From Mycolicibacterium sp. YH-1 (GTDB lineage Bacteria > Actinomycetota > Actinomycetes > Mycobacteriales > Mycobacteriaceae), in contig NZ_CP092915.1 in the NCBI RefSeq assembly GCF_022557175.1, positions 4,526,001 through 4,590,000 on the forward strand: a stretch of 64,000 nt of DNA, read 5' to 3'. Below are positions 20,376 through 30,501 of the stretch, one piece after another (the first letter of the stretch is position 1; each line of letters starts with the position of its first letter). Made by a program: the position numbers and the translations under genes. Under the pieces are notes generated by a model that worked only from the letters and a program-made list of their open reading frames with translations, was not told the origin of the DNA and searched no databases.

Positions 20376-20987
20376 GTGGGAGAACTCCTGATCATCGTGG
20401 CCATTGTGCTGTTGGTGGCCGCCGTCGGCGTCGCCGTCATCGCATTCCGGCGCCCAAAGACACCCAAGGCCCCCGTGCAACGTCAGGACCCGCTCAAGTT
20501 CGGCGAGATGCCGCGCTTCGGCCCCCGCGAACTCGGCCCGGGCGCGATTGTCAGCCACGGCGGAGTCGACTACGTGGTCCGCGGCAGCGTCACCCTGCGC
20601 CAGGGACCGTTCGTCTGGTGGGAGCACCTGCTCGAGGGCGGCGGCGGCGAACCCCTCTGGTTCAGCGTCGAGGAGGACGAGGGCCGACTCGAACTGGCCA
20701 CCTGGACCCGCCGCAGCGACCTCCGCCTCGAACCGGGCGGCGAGCACCTCGTCGACGGGGTGCGGTTCCGCGAGTCCGAACGCGGCCGGGCCTCCTACAC
20801 CACCGAGGGCACGACGGGGCTGCCCGCAGGTGGTGATGTCGACTTCGTCGACTACGCAGGAGACGACGAGACCCTCCTGCTGGGCTTCGAGCGCTGGGCC
20901 GACGGAATGCCATGGGAGATCTCCCTCGGCCGGACAGTGCTACCGGGTGAGCTCACGGTCTACCCGGCGCCGCCGGCGGGCACCTAG
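20376..20987 (+). CDS. DUF4178 membrane-anchored protein
   Basis: This 203-residue protein has an N-terminal TM anchor (GELLIIVAIVLLVAAVGVAV) and a soluble DUF4178 domain (GAIVSHGGVDYVVRGSVTL, WWEHLLEG, LWFSVEEDEGRLEL). GTG 20376 is preceded by AGGGGG at 7-8 bases. It is the first gene of a tightly packed five-gene operon ending in a spermidine-synthase-like gene. Its function is unknown; the operon resembles Rv2597-Rv2601 of M. tuberculosis, here placed next to Rv3013. Confidence 0.82.
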   Translation: MGELLIIVAIVLLVAAVGVAVIAFRRPKTPKAPVQRQDPLKFGEMPRFGPRELGPGAIVSHGGVDYVVRGSVTLRQGPFVWWEHLLEGGGGEPLWFSVEEDEGRLELATWTRRSDLRLEPGGEHLVDGVRFRESERGRASYTTEGTTGLPAGGDVDFVDYAGDDETLLLGFERWADGMPWEISLGRTVLPGELTVYPAPPAGT

Positions 20988-20996
20988 GACACGGCG

Positions 20997-21518
20997 GTGC
21001 CACTGCACGAACTCGCGGTGATCCCCGCCGACACCAGCGGTGCGCGACTGCGTCTCTCGCTCAATGCCCCCGCGCCCGAGCCGCTGGCCAGCCATCAGCT
21101 GCGCCATCCCGACGGCGGCACACTGATGTTGGGCGTCCTGGGGGCATCCCACGTCATCGCCGTCGAACACCCCGGCACGGTGTCCTCCGAACAGATCTCG
21201 TTCTCCGAGCAGATCTCGTGCACCGCGCACACCGACCGTTCGACGCTGCCCACCGAAGCCGATGCACCGGGCTATCGGCTCAAATCGAGCACGGTCGACC
21301 ACGACCAGGCTACGTTCCGCGCCCTGGCCGCCGACCTTCGCGGCCACTGCGCACGGGATCAGGGCTGGCTCGGCGGCTCGTTCCCCGGCGATGACGCCGC
21401 GCTGACGGCGATCCGCGCCTGCCCCGACGGCCCCGGCTGGCACTGGCAGACGTGGCATCTGTATCCGTCGGATGCAGGCGGAACCGTCGTGCACACCGAG
21501 AGCCGGTGGCACCCGTGA
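20997..21518 (+). CDS. DUF2617 family protein
   Basis: This 173-residue protein carries DUF2617-like features (MLGVLGASHVIAVEH, GWHWQTWHLYPSDAGGTVVHTESRW). A short in-frame duplication gives SSEQISFSEQISC around 21183-21222. GTG 21000-region start is at 20997, ten bases after the DUF4178 stop; the stop overlaps the next start as GTGA. No catalytic motif is recognised. Confidence 0.75.
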   Translation: MPLHELAVIPADTSGARLRLSLNAPAPEPLASHQLRHPDGGTLMLGVLGASHVIAVEHPGTVSSEQISFSEQISCTAHTDRSTLPTEADAPGYRLKSSTVDHDQATFRALAADLRGHCARDQGWLGGSFPGDDAALTAIRACPDGPGWHWQTWHLYPSDAGGTVVHTESRWHP

Positions 21519-21943
21519 CGCGCGGTGGCCTCTTCCTGCTGGCGGCGATCCTCGGCAGCGGGGCCGTGCTGTGTCTGATCATCGGGGTCTCGATGCTCTC
21601 GAGCCTCAAATCCTATGTGGCCGACCGCTACCCGCTTTACGATACGACGTCTGACAGCGACCGCTACGAGTGCAGCGGGTCGACCAAGGCCGTGGCCGAC
21701 GAACTGGCGGGTGCGGCCAAGCCGGAGGCCCGGGCCTCCGACCGCGGCATGGAGTACCTGCGCTATGACGACGACGTCGTGACGGTGGGGCCGGACGGCA
21801 GGCGCCCCTGCACCATCCACATCGAGGACATCGACGCCGGATACAGCGGGGGCAGCTACGTATTCCTCGGCCCCGGCTTCACTCCCGGATCACCGGCAGG
21901 CGGATCCGGAGGCAGCTCCGGCGGTCCCGGCGGCAGCAAGTGA
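21515..21943 (+). CDS. DUF4247 membrane protein
   Basis: This 142-residue protein has one N-terminal TM (GLFLLAAILGSGAVLCLIIG) and a conserved YECSGSTKAVADELAGAAKP/RYDDDVVTVGPDG domain, then a Gly/Ser-rich tail ending SSGGPGGSK. GTG 21515 overlaps the preceding stop (GTGA), which fixes the start; the longer frame from 21452 is not conserved. It is the third gene of the DUF4178-speE-like operon. Confidence 0.78.
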   Translation: MTRGGLFLLAAILGSGAVLCLIIGVSMLSSLKSYVADRYPLYDTTSDSDRYECSGSTKAVADELAGAAKPEARASDRGMEYLRYDDDVVTVGPDGRRPCTIHIEDIDAGYSGGSYVFLGPGFTPGSPAGGSGGSSGGPGGSK

Positions 21944-21976
21944 TCACCACAGACCCCAAACCCTAGGAGACACACC

Positions 21977-22435
21977 ATGTACCTGGCCCTCGTGGAGTTC
22001 GGTTCCGTCAGTGCCGATTCCGTGCTGCAGAACGTCGTCGCCGCGGTGCTGTACTTCATCGTCGGAGTGGCGGTGTTGACCCTCGGATTCGTGATGGTCG
22101 ACGTGCTGACCCCCGGCAGCCTGCGACACCTGGTGTTTGTCGAGCACCGCCCCAACGCCGTCGCGGTGGCTTCGGCCATGTACGCCGCACTGGCCCTGGT
22201 CGTGGTGTCGGCCATCATCGCCAGCTCCACCGAACTCGGCCAGGGCCTCGTCGACGCGCTGGTTTACGGACTAGTGGGCGTGGTCCTGCAGGGTGTGGCG
22301 CTCGTGGTTCTCGAAGCGGTGGTGCCCGGCCGGTTCCGCGATCTCATCGACTCCGACCGGCTGCACCCCTCGGCGATCGCCACCGCAGTGGTGCTGCTGG
22401 CCGTGGGAGGGGTCAACGCCGCCGCGCTGTCATGA
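21977..22435 (+). CDS. DUF350 membrane protein
   Basis: This 152-residue protein has four hydrophobic helices in two repeats ([50 protein letters not shown]), the DUF350 pattern. TAGGAG precedes the ATG by 8 bases. Its stop overlaps the next start as ATGA. DUF350 proteins often lie beside DUF4178 and spermidine-synthase-like genes; the role is unknown but probably in the envelope. Confidence 0.82.
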   Translation: MYLALVEFGSVSADSVLQNVVAAVLYFIVGVAVLTLGFVMVDVLTPGSLRHLVFVEHRPNAVAVASAMYAALALVVVSAIIASSTELGQGLVDALVYGLVGVVLQGVALVVLEAVVPGRFRDLIDSDRLHPSAIATAVVLLAVGGVNAAALS

Positions 22436-24015
22436 CGACGACTGACCCGCACACCGCGACCGCGATGCCCGTGCCGTCGGGTTCCACCCGGTGGAGGGCG
22501 CTGCTGCTCGCCGCGGTGGCCGCGTGTGCGGCGTGCGGAATCGTCTACGAGCTTGCCCTGCTGACGCTTTCCGCCAGCCTGCACGGCGGCGGAATCGTCT
22601 CGACATCGTTGATCGTCGCAGGCTACGTGGCCGCGCTGGGCGTGGGCGGGCTGCTGGTCAAACCCCTGCTGGGCCGTGCGGCGATCACCTTCATCGGGGT
22701 CGAGACACTTCTCGGGATCATCGGCGGCCTCTCCGCGGCGGCGCTGTATGTCTCATTCGCCTTCATCGGCGGCTCGCCCTGGGTGCTCGCGGCGGCCACT
22801 GCGGTGATCGGCACCCTGGTGGGCGCCGAGGTCCCGCTGCTGATGACGCTGCTGCAGCGCGGACGGACCACGGGAGCCACGGACGCGGGCCGGGTGCTGG
22901 CCAACCTCAACGCCGCCGACTACCTGGGCGCACTGCTCGGCGGACTGGCCTGGCCGTTCCTGGTCCTACCGCAGCTCGGCATGATCCGCGGCGCCGCCGT
23001 GACGGGCATGATCAACCTCGTCGCCGCGGCGGTGGTGGCGGTGTTCGTGCTGCGCGCCGTGGTCAGTACCCGCGAACTCCTTGGGGCACTGTGCGTTCTG
23101 ACGGTCGCATTCGCCACGCTGGCCGCCCTGCTCGCGAGCGCGGCGGGTATCGAGACCACCAGCCGACAACGGCTCTACGCCGACCCGATCATCGCCTACC
23201 AGCACTCGGCCTATCAGGAGATCGTCGTCACACGTCGTGGAGACGACACCCGCCTGTATCTCGATGGCGGGCTTCAGTTCTCGACCCGTGACGAGTACCG
23301 CTACACCGAGAGCCTGGTCTATCCGGCGATTGGCGCTGGTGCACGCTCAGCCCTGATCCTCGGCGGCGGGGACGGTCTGGCTGCACGGGAGCTGCTCCAC
23401 GCGAAGGGAATCGACACTATCGTCCAGGTCGAACTCGACCCGGCGGTGATCAACCTGGCCCGCACCGTCATGAGCGGCGCCAACGCAGGGGCCCTCGAGG
23501 ACCCGCGCGTACGCGTGATCGTCGACGATGCGATGACCTGGCTTCGGGAACCCACTCCGGGCGTGATGCCGGCCAACGGCTTCGACGCGGTGATCGTCGA
23601 CATGCCCGACCCCGACAATCCCGTGTTGGGTCGGCTCTACTCGACGGAGTTCTACGCGCTGGTCGCCCGGGCGCTCGCACCCGACGGGTTGATGGTGGTG
23701 CAGGCCGGCAGTCCCTACTCGACTCCGACGGCATTCTGGCGCACGGTGTCGACCATCGGGTCGGCCGGTTTCGCGGTCACGCCCTATCACGTGGATGTGC
23801 CGACGTTCGGCGACTGGGGCTTCGCTCTGGCCCGACGCGGTACCGAGCCTCCGGCGCCGACCATGCCGAGTGACACTCCCCCACTGAGATTTCTGGATCA
23901 ACACGTGCTCGATGCCGCGACGGTATTCTCCAGCGACATCGGCCCGATGACACTCGAGCCGTCCACCCTGGACCACCCGCGGGTCGTGGAGGACATGCGC
24001 CTCGGCTATCGCTGA
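22432..24015 (+). CDS. speE: Membrane-bound polyamine aminopropyltransferase-like protein
   Basis: This 527-residue protein has about seven TM helices (residues ~20-240) followed by a spermidine-synthase domain: [22 protein letters not shown], the [15 protein letters not shown] cofactor loop, VQVELDP, and [22 protein letters not shown]. It matches the multi-pass SpeE type (Rv2601). Whether it makes a polyamine or another aminopropylated product is not shown by sequence. It is the last gene of the five-gene operon and converges on ligA with 10 bases between. Confidence 0.85.
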   Translation: MTTTDPHTATAMPVPSGSTRWRALLLAAVAACAACGIVYELALLTLSASLHGGGIVSTSLIVAGYVAALGVGGLLVKPLLGRAAITFIGVETLLGIIGGLSAAALYVSFAFIGGSPWVLAAATAVIGTLVGAEVPLLMTLLQRGRTTGATDAGRVLANLNAADYLGALLGGLAWPFLVLPQLGMIRGAAVTGMINLVAAAVVAVFVLRAVVSTRELLGALCVLTVAFATLAALLASAAGIETTSRQRLYADPIIAYQHSAYQEIVVTRRGDDTRLYLDGGLQFSTRDEYRYTESLVYPAIGAGARSALILGGGDGLAARELLHAKGIDTIVQVELDPAVINLARTVMSGANAGALEDPRVRVIVDDAMTWLREPTPGVMPANGFDAVIVDMPDPDNPVLGRLYSTEFYALVARALAPDGLMVVQAGSPYSTPTAFWRTVSTIGSAGFAVTPYHVDVPTFGDWGFALARRGTEPPAPTMPSDTPPLRFLDQHVLDAATVFSSDIGPMTLEPSTLDHPRVVEDMRLGYR

Positions 24016-24025
24016 GACTCAGACC

Positions 24026-26122
<2,097 letters not shown>

Positions 26123-26149
26123 TCGGAGTGCGCCGACACCCCGGTGCAC

Positions 26150-26596
26150 CTACACGGGCGGCGGCGGACGCCGGAACCGCACGACGTCGTGCCAGTTGTC
26201 GGCGACGGTGTCGCAGTACCAGAAGCCGGCGTCCTCGGCGAGGTCGCGCAGCGCGTTGGGCTCCAGCCGGTCCGGATCGGGGAAGCCCTCGAGGAGCACC
26301 AGCAGACCGCCCGGGCGGACGATCCTCGCCAGCGACTCCAGGCATGCCCGCTTGTCGGGCACCTCGCTGAGCACCATGGCGACGAACGCCACGTCGAACG
26401 CGTTGTCCGGCAGGGGAATCCCCTCACTCGCGTCACCGCTGTGAAAACCGACGTCGATGAAGCCGTTCCTGGTGAGTTTGCGCTGCGCACGGTCGAGCAT
26501 CTGAGGCGCACGATCGAACAGATGCAGGTGCCCGGTGGTGAGCCGCTGTGCGATCGCCACGCTGTAGAAGCCCGGCCCCGGGCCGACCTCGAGCAC
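26150..26596 (-). pseudogene. Class I SAM methyltransferase, N-terminally truncated paralogue
   Basis: The 148-residue frame begins at GTG 26596 directly with VLEVGPGPGFYSVAIAQRL, the SAM-binding motif I, and continues through DVAFVAMVLSEVPDK, RPGGLLVLLEGFPDPDRL and DVVRFRRPPPPV. The adjacent paralogue (26657-27274) has about 50 residues before motif I. Here upstream codons (to an in-frame TGA near 26660) contain no ATG/GTG/TTG and only GRER resembles the family. It therefore looks like a tandem duplicate that lost its N-terminus; it might still be expressed. Confidence 0.65.
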
Positions 26597-26656
26597 CCGC
26601 TCACGGCCGGTGCTGCACCGTCCGCGGGGGTCGCAGCCGGTCAGCCCATGTCGTCG

Positions 26657-27274
26657 TCACCCAGGAACCCCATCGACCGGCAACCTGCGGAACCGCACGA
26701 CATCGCGCCACGACGTGCCGGCGTGGCCCTCGAAGGCGAACCCCTCGGCCTCGACGAGATCACGCAGCACCGACACACTCAGGCGGTCGGGGTCGGGGAA
26801 CGCCTCCACGAAGATCAGCAGGCCACCGGGGCGCAGCACGCGTGCCAGCGCGCGGATACAGGCTGGCTTGTCCGGCACCTCACCGAGTACCGCGGCGAGG
26901 AACGCCACGTCGAAACGAGCCTCTGGGAAGGGCAATTCGGCACCGGCGTCGCCGACGTGAAAGCCCACGCGATGGAAACCTGCGGCATCGAGCGCGCGGC
27001 GCGCCTTCTGGAGCATCTCGGGCTGCAGGTCGAACAGATCGAGACTCCCGTTGCCCAGTCGACGAGCGAGTTCGACACTGAAGTAGCCCGGACCCGGACC
27101 GATTTCGAGCACCCTCTCGTCACCGGCGAGACCCAGTCCCTCGACCACGCCGCCTGGCCTGCCGAGGCGACGCCTGATCGGGTTGTTCAGAAACACCGCC
27201 GCCCAGTGCGGATACGGGAACTCACCGGCGCGTCGCGTCTGCCGGAGAACGGTGTCCAGCCATGTAGTGGGCAT
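26657..27274 (-). CDS. Class I SAM-dependent methyltransferase, likely iron-regulated
   Basis: This 205-residue protein has an N-terminal helical region (TWLDTVLRQTRRAGEFPYPHW), motif I VLEIGPGPGYFSVELARRL, the acidic DLFDLQPEML, and the motif IV/V block RFDVAFLAAVLGEVPDKPAC with RPGGLLIFVEAFPDPDRL. AGGAGGAG precedes ATG 27274. An IdeR-like box lies 16 bases upstream of the start, suggesting repression by iron. The substrate is unknown; the truncated paralogue follows. Confidence 0.85.
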   Translation of the reverse strand: MPTTWLDTVLRQTRRAGEFPYPHWAAVFLNNPIRRRLGRPGGVVEGLGLAGDERVLEIGPGPGYFSVELARRLGNGSLDLFDLQPEMLQKARRALDAAGFHRVGFHVGDAGAELPFPEARFDVAFLAAVLGEVPDKPACIRALARVLRPGGLLIFVEAFPDPDRLSVSVLRDLVEAEGFAFEGHAGTSWRDVVRFRRLPVDGVPG

Positions 27275-27289
27275 GCGCTCCTCCTGGAA

Positions 27290-27308
27290 TTAGGTAAGCC
27301 TAGCCTAA
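27290..27308. promoter_or_regulatory. IdeR/DtxR-type iron box
   Basis: TTAGGTAAGCCTAGCCTAA matches the 19-base IdeR consensus as I recall it (TTAGGTTAGGCTAACCTAA) at 16 of 19 positions and keeps both TTAGG/CCTAA ends. It lies between the divergent methyltransferase (start 27274) and the MmcQ/YjbR gene (start 27339), close to both, so it may control either. Confidence 0.7.
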
Positions 27309-27338
27309 TGGAATATCGGGCTCGTTAGTGTTGCACCC

Positions 27339-27761
27339 ATGCCGCACCCGATCATGTTCCGCGACGACGACCCCGGGCTGGCAGAGCTGCGCAAGATCGC
27401 GCTCGGCCTCCCCGACGCATACGAGAAGGTCACGCACGGACGGCCGGGGTTCTTCGCAGCCAAGATGTTCGCGAGCTACGGCGGCAACTCGAAGGTGACC
27501 CGCCCGCCGGGAGTCACCGTCGCGGCAGGCGAGATGGTCGCCTACCCCCATTCACTGCTGGTCAAGGTCGACGAATCCGAACGCAGGGCACTCGAGAGCG
27601 ACGCCCGCTTCTACTACCCCGCCTATCTGGGCCCGTCGGGGTGGTTGGGCCTGGACTTCACCGCCGCCACCGTGGACTGGGATGAGGTTGCCGAACTCGT
27701 CGACGCGTCCTACCGGCTCGTCGCGCCGGCGAAACTGCTCAGACAGCTCGACGAACGCTGA
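27339..27761 (+). CDS. MmcQ/YjbR family DNA-binding-like protein
   Basis: This 140-residue protein has the MmcQ/YjbR fold pattern: LRKIALGLPDAYEKVTHGRPGFFAAKMFASYGG at the N-terminus and HSLLVKVDESERRAL, FYYPAYLGPSGWLGLDF later, ending with a segment around a CyaY-like helix. Members bind DNA in some assays but have no settled role. It is divergent from the methyltransferase across the iron box and precedes the acyl-CoA ligase by 37 bases. Confidence 0.8.
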   Translation: MPHPIMFRDDDPGLAELRKIALGLPDAYEKVTHGRPGFFAAKMFASYGGNSKVTRPPGVTVAAGEMVAYPHSLLVKVDESERRALESDARFYYPAYLGPSGWLGLDFTAATVDWDEVAELVDASYRLVAPAKLLRQLDER

Positions 27762-27798
27762 CCCAACGCCGCCCCGGCATGGTTCGATCAGAGGCGCC

Positions 27799-29409
27799 AT
27801 GAGTTTCGCGAGCCCATTCCCCCAGGTCCAGATTCCGCCAACGAGCTTGTACGACTATCTGTTCGCCGACCTCTCCGACGACGACGCCGACCGCGTCGCC
27901 CTCGTCGACACGAAGTCCGGCGCGCAGACCACCTATCGCGACATGATCGCCCGCATCGACGCCTTCGCCGGTGCGCTCGCATCGCGCGGCGTCGGGGTCG
28001 GCGACGTCGTGGGGCTACTGGCCCCGAACAGTTCGGCGTTCGCCGTCGCCTTCCACGGCATCCTGCGGGCGGGTGCGACGGCCACCACCATCAATGCGCT
28101 GTTCACCGCCAAGGACATCGTCAAACAGCTGACCGACTCACGGGCCACCATGCTCGTCACGGTGACACCGCTGCTGCCCCAGGCCGCCGAGGCCGCCGCC
28201 GAGATCGGGCTGGACGATGAGCGACTCATCGTGCTGGACGGGCCCGGCCTCGACGCCGACGGACACCCCAATGCCGCGGATCTGCTGGACTCCGCGCTGC
28301 CCCCACCAAACGTGACATTCGACCCCGCGACGCATCTGGCGGCCCTGCCCTACAGCTCGGGAACCACGGGAAATCCCAAGGGCGTCATGCTGACTCACCG
28401 GAACCTCGTCGCGAACGTGGCACAGATCAGGCCGCTGCAGGGCATGACCACCGATGACCGGATCCTGGCGGTCCTGCCGTTCTTCCACATCTACGGCATG
28501 ACGGTCCTGCTCAACGCCGCACTGCATGCGCGCGCGACGCTCGTCATCATGCCCAGCTTCGACCTCGCCGAGTTCCTCGGCAATATCGCCGAACACAAGT
28601 GCACGCACGCGTACATCGCGCCACCTGTGGCCGTCGCGCTGGCCAAGCATCCCCTGGTCGAGCGCTACGACCTGTCCAGCCTGCGCGGCATCATGTCGGG
28701 TGCGGCGCCGCTCGACGAGGACCTCGGACGGGCGGTGGCCGACCGGATCGGCTGCGCGCTGGTCCAGGGATACGGCATGAGTGAGCTGAGCCCCGTCAGC
28801 CACGTGGCCCCCTTCGACGGCGGACGCGAACTGCTGGGCACCACTGCCCCGCTCAGCTCGTGCGGGTGGACCGTGCCGAATGCCGTCAGCAGGATCGTCG
28901 ACTCCGAGACCGGCGCCGAGATCGACCCTCCCGCATCAGGTCTCAGCGACGCGGGTGAACTGTGGTTCAAGGGCCCCAACGTGATGGCCGGTTACCTCAA
29001 CAACGCTGCGGCCACCGACGAGACCATCGATGGCGACGGGTTCCTGCACACCGGCGACATCGCGCGCGTCGACTCGACGGGCTGCGTGTACATCGTCGAC
29101 CGGCTCAAGGAGCTCATCAAGTACAAGGGCTACCAGGTGCCGCCCGCCGAACTCGAGGCCGTGCTGCTCAGCCACCCGCAGATCGCCGACGCCGCCGTGA
29201 TCGGCGTGCAGGATCCCGAGTCGGGCGAGGAGGTGCCGAAGGCGTTCGTGGTCAAGCAGTCCGACGGCGCTGCCGAACTCACCGAGACCGCGGTGATGGA
29301 CTTCGTGGCCGGCCAGGTGGCCGCGTACAAGAAGGTCCGCCAGGTGGCGTTCATCGACGCGATCCCCAAGTCGGCGTCGGGCAAGATCCTGCGTAAGGAC
29401 CTGAAGTAA
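27799..29409 (+). CDS. AMP-forming acyl-CoA synthetase / 4-coumarate-CoA ligase-like
   Basis: This 536-residue ANL enzyme adenylates a carboxylate and transfers it to CoA. The P-loop-like YSSGTTGNPKGVMLTHRN, the A5 QGYGMSELSPVSH, the TGD of FLHTGDIARVD, the hinge DRLKELIKYKGYQVPPAELE and the catalytic Lys in SASGKILRKDLK are all present. ATG 27799 (MSFASPFPQVQIPP) matches 4CL-type N-termini; the longer frame from 27682 overlaps the preceding gene. The acyl substrate cannot be assigned. Confidence 0.9.
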   Translation: MSFASPFPQVQIPPTSLYDYLFADLSDDDADRVALVDTKSGAQTTYRDMIARIDAFAGALASRGVGVGDVVGLLAPNSSAFAVAFHGILRAGATATTINALFTAKDIVKQLTDSRATMLVTVTPLLPQAAEAAAEIGLDDERLIVLDGPGLDADGHPNAADLLDSALPPPNVTFDPATHLAALPYSSGTTGNPKGVMLTHRNLVANVAQIRPLQGMTTDDRILAVLPFFHIYGMTVLLNAALHARATLVIMPSFDLAEFLGNIAEHKCTHAYIAPPVAVALAKHPLVERYDLSSLRGIMSGAAPLDEDLGRAVADRIGCALVQGYGMSELSPVSHVAPFDGGRELLGTTAPLSSCGWTVPNAVSRIVDSETGAEIDPPASGLSDAGELWFKGPNVMAGYLNNAAATDETIDGDGFLHTGDIARVDSTGCVYIVDRLKELIKYKGYQVPPAELEAVLLSHPQIADAAVIGVQDPESGEEVPKAFVVKQSDGAAELTETAVMDFVAGQVAAYKKVRQVAFIDAIPKSASGKILRKDLK

Positions 29410-29411
29410 CC

Positions 29412-29474
29412 CGCCGAACGTGAACTAGATGGCGAGGTTTCGCGAACTTCTCGCCATCTACTTCACGTTCGGCG
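29412..29474. terminator. Long inverted repeat between convergent genes
   Basis: Arms 29412-29436 and 29450-29474 are complementary at 24 of 25 positions, with a 13-base loop. There is no T-tract. It starts 2 bases after the acyl-CoA ligase stop and ends 6 bases before the stop of the convergent secreted-protein gene, so it most likely ends both transcripts. It resembles the wrbA/ilvC hairpin in size and GAACG/CGTTC content. Confidence 0.65.
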
Positions 29475-29480
29475 CTCGAG

Positions 29481-30368
29481 TCAGCGAGACAGCGAGGACT
29501 TCAGTTCCGCCGCAGCCTTATTCGCGCGGGCCTGGCGATAACCCAGCAGGATCCCGCCCAGCGGCGCCAGGAGTAACCCGGCCAGACCCCACAGCGAGGT
29601 GAGGCTCGAGGTCGGTCCCACCGGAGCCAGCGGCGGAGCCATCATGCGCTCAACGATCGTCGACGCCGCCTCGCGCGGTGGTGCGGGCGGTGGTGGCGCG
29701 CTCACCGCAGCGGGAACTGGTGCCTCATTCGTCGGCCCCATGATCGGTGCAGTGCCCAGCGACGGCGTCTCTGCTGGTTCGGCGAGCGACCCCGGTGTGC
29801 GCCCGTTGCCGAAGACCACGCGCGGCGGGTCCGCGGACGGCACTGCGGCAGCCACGTCGACGCCACCACCTCCTCCGCCCTCTGCGGCAGGCTGGATTTC
29901 GGGCACCGCTATCGCCGGCTCAACCAGCTCGACCGATGCGCTGCCCTGCCCGCTGGTTTCGGGGCGGGCCTCGGGCACGAGGAAGACGGGCTCGTCGCCC
30001 TTCGAGACGGTGCCGTTCGAGACGGGGCCCTTCGAGCCAGTGCTCTTGGAGCCGTTGTCCTTCGAATCGGTGTCGCGTGAGTCGGTGTCCCGCCAGCCCC
30101 GTCCCGTGCTGGACCCTCGGGCTTCCTCGCGCTTGCCGGTGCGGCCGTCGCGCTGGCCACTGCGCTGGCCGTCGTCATCGCGGTCCCGCCGAGACTCGCC
30201 GCGATCGCCACGGCGGTCATTGGAATTGTTGCGCTGAGATCCGTCGCGAGACTGCGAGGAGTGTGAGCCGGGGTCAGCGACGGCGACCACCACGCCGGGG
30301 CCCCCGATTGCCACCATGGCAGCCAGTGCCCCAGCCAATACGGCCGAGCTGAGTGTCGAGCCGGTCAC
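29481..30368 (-). CDS. Secreted/anchored low-complexity protein with pentapeptide-type repeats
   Basis: This 295-residue protein has a signal-like N-terminus (VLAGALAAMVAIGGPGVVVAVADP), a long charged region rich in Arg/Asp/Ser, five-residue repeats (DTDSR, DTDSK, DNGSK, STGSK, GPVSN, GTVSK), a Pro/Ala/Gly-rich segment and a C-terminal TM (WGLAGLLLAPLGGILLGYRQ) with a basic cytosolic tail. No catalytic domain is recognised. GTG 30368 is preceded by GGGAGGA. It should be exported and held by its C-terminal helix. It is a plausible cell-wall-spanning stalk. Confidence 0.7.
   Translation of the reverse strand: MTGSTLSSAVLAGALAAMVAIGGPGVVVAVADPGSHSSQSRDGSQRNNSNDRRGDRGESRRDRDDDGQRSGQRDGRTGKREEARGSSTGRGWRDTDSRDTDSKDNGSKSTGSKGPVSNGTVSKGDEPVFLVPEARPETSGQGSASVELVEPAIAVPEIQPAAEGGGGGGVDVAAAVPSADPPRVVFGNGRTPGSLAEPAETPSLGTAPIMGPTNEAPVPAAVSAPPPPAPPREAASTIVERMMAPPLAPVGPTSSLTSLWGLAGLLLAPLGGILLGYRQARANKAAAELKSSLSR
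30001..30090 (+). repeat. Six 15-bp tandem repeats inside the secreted-protein gene
   Basis: Units of the type TTCGAGACGGTGCCG start at 30001, 30016, 30031, 30046, 30061 and 30076. They are degenerate but in perfect 15-base register and encode (on the minus strand) the pentapeptide repeats of the protein. Copy number could vary between strains. Confidence 0.75.
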
Positions 30369-30501
30369 TGTCCTCCCTCACCCAGCATCTGCACATGCCT
30401 TCGCGGGTTGCACCCATGTTCGCATGCGTGAAACCTCTCGGGAACCCCGAATCTCGAAATATTATCGGCGGCGTCGATTTTAGCTGGGCAAATGCCGCGC
30501 A

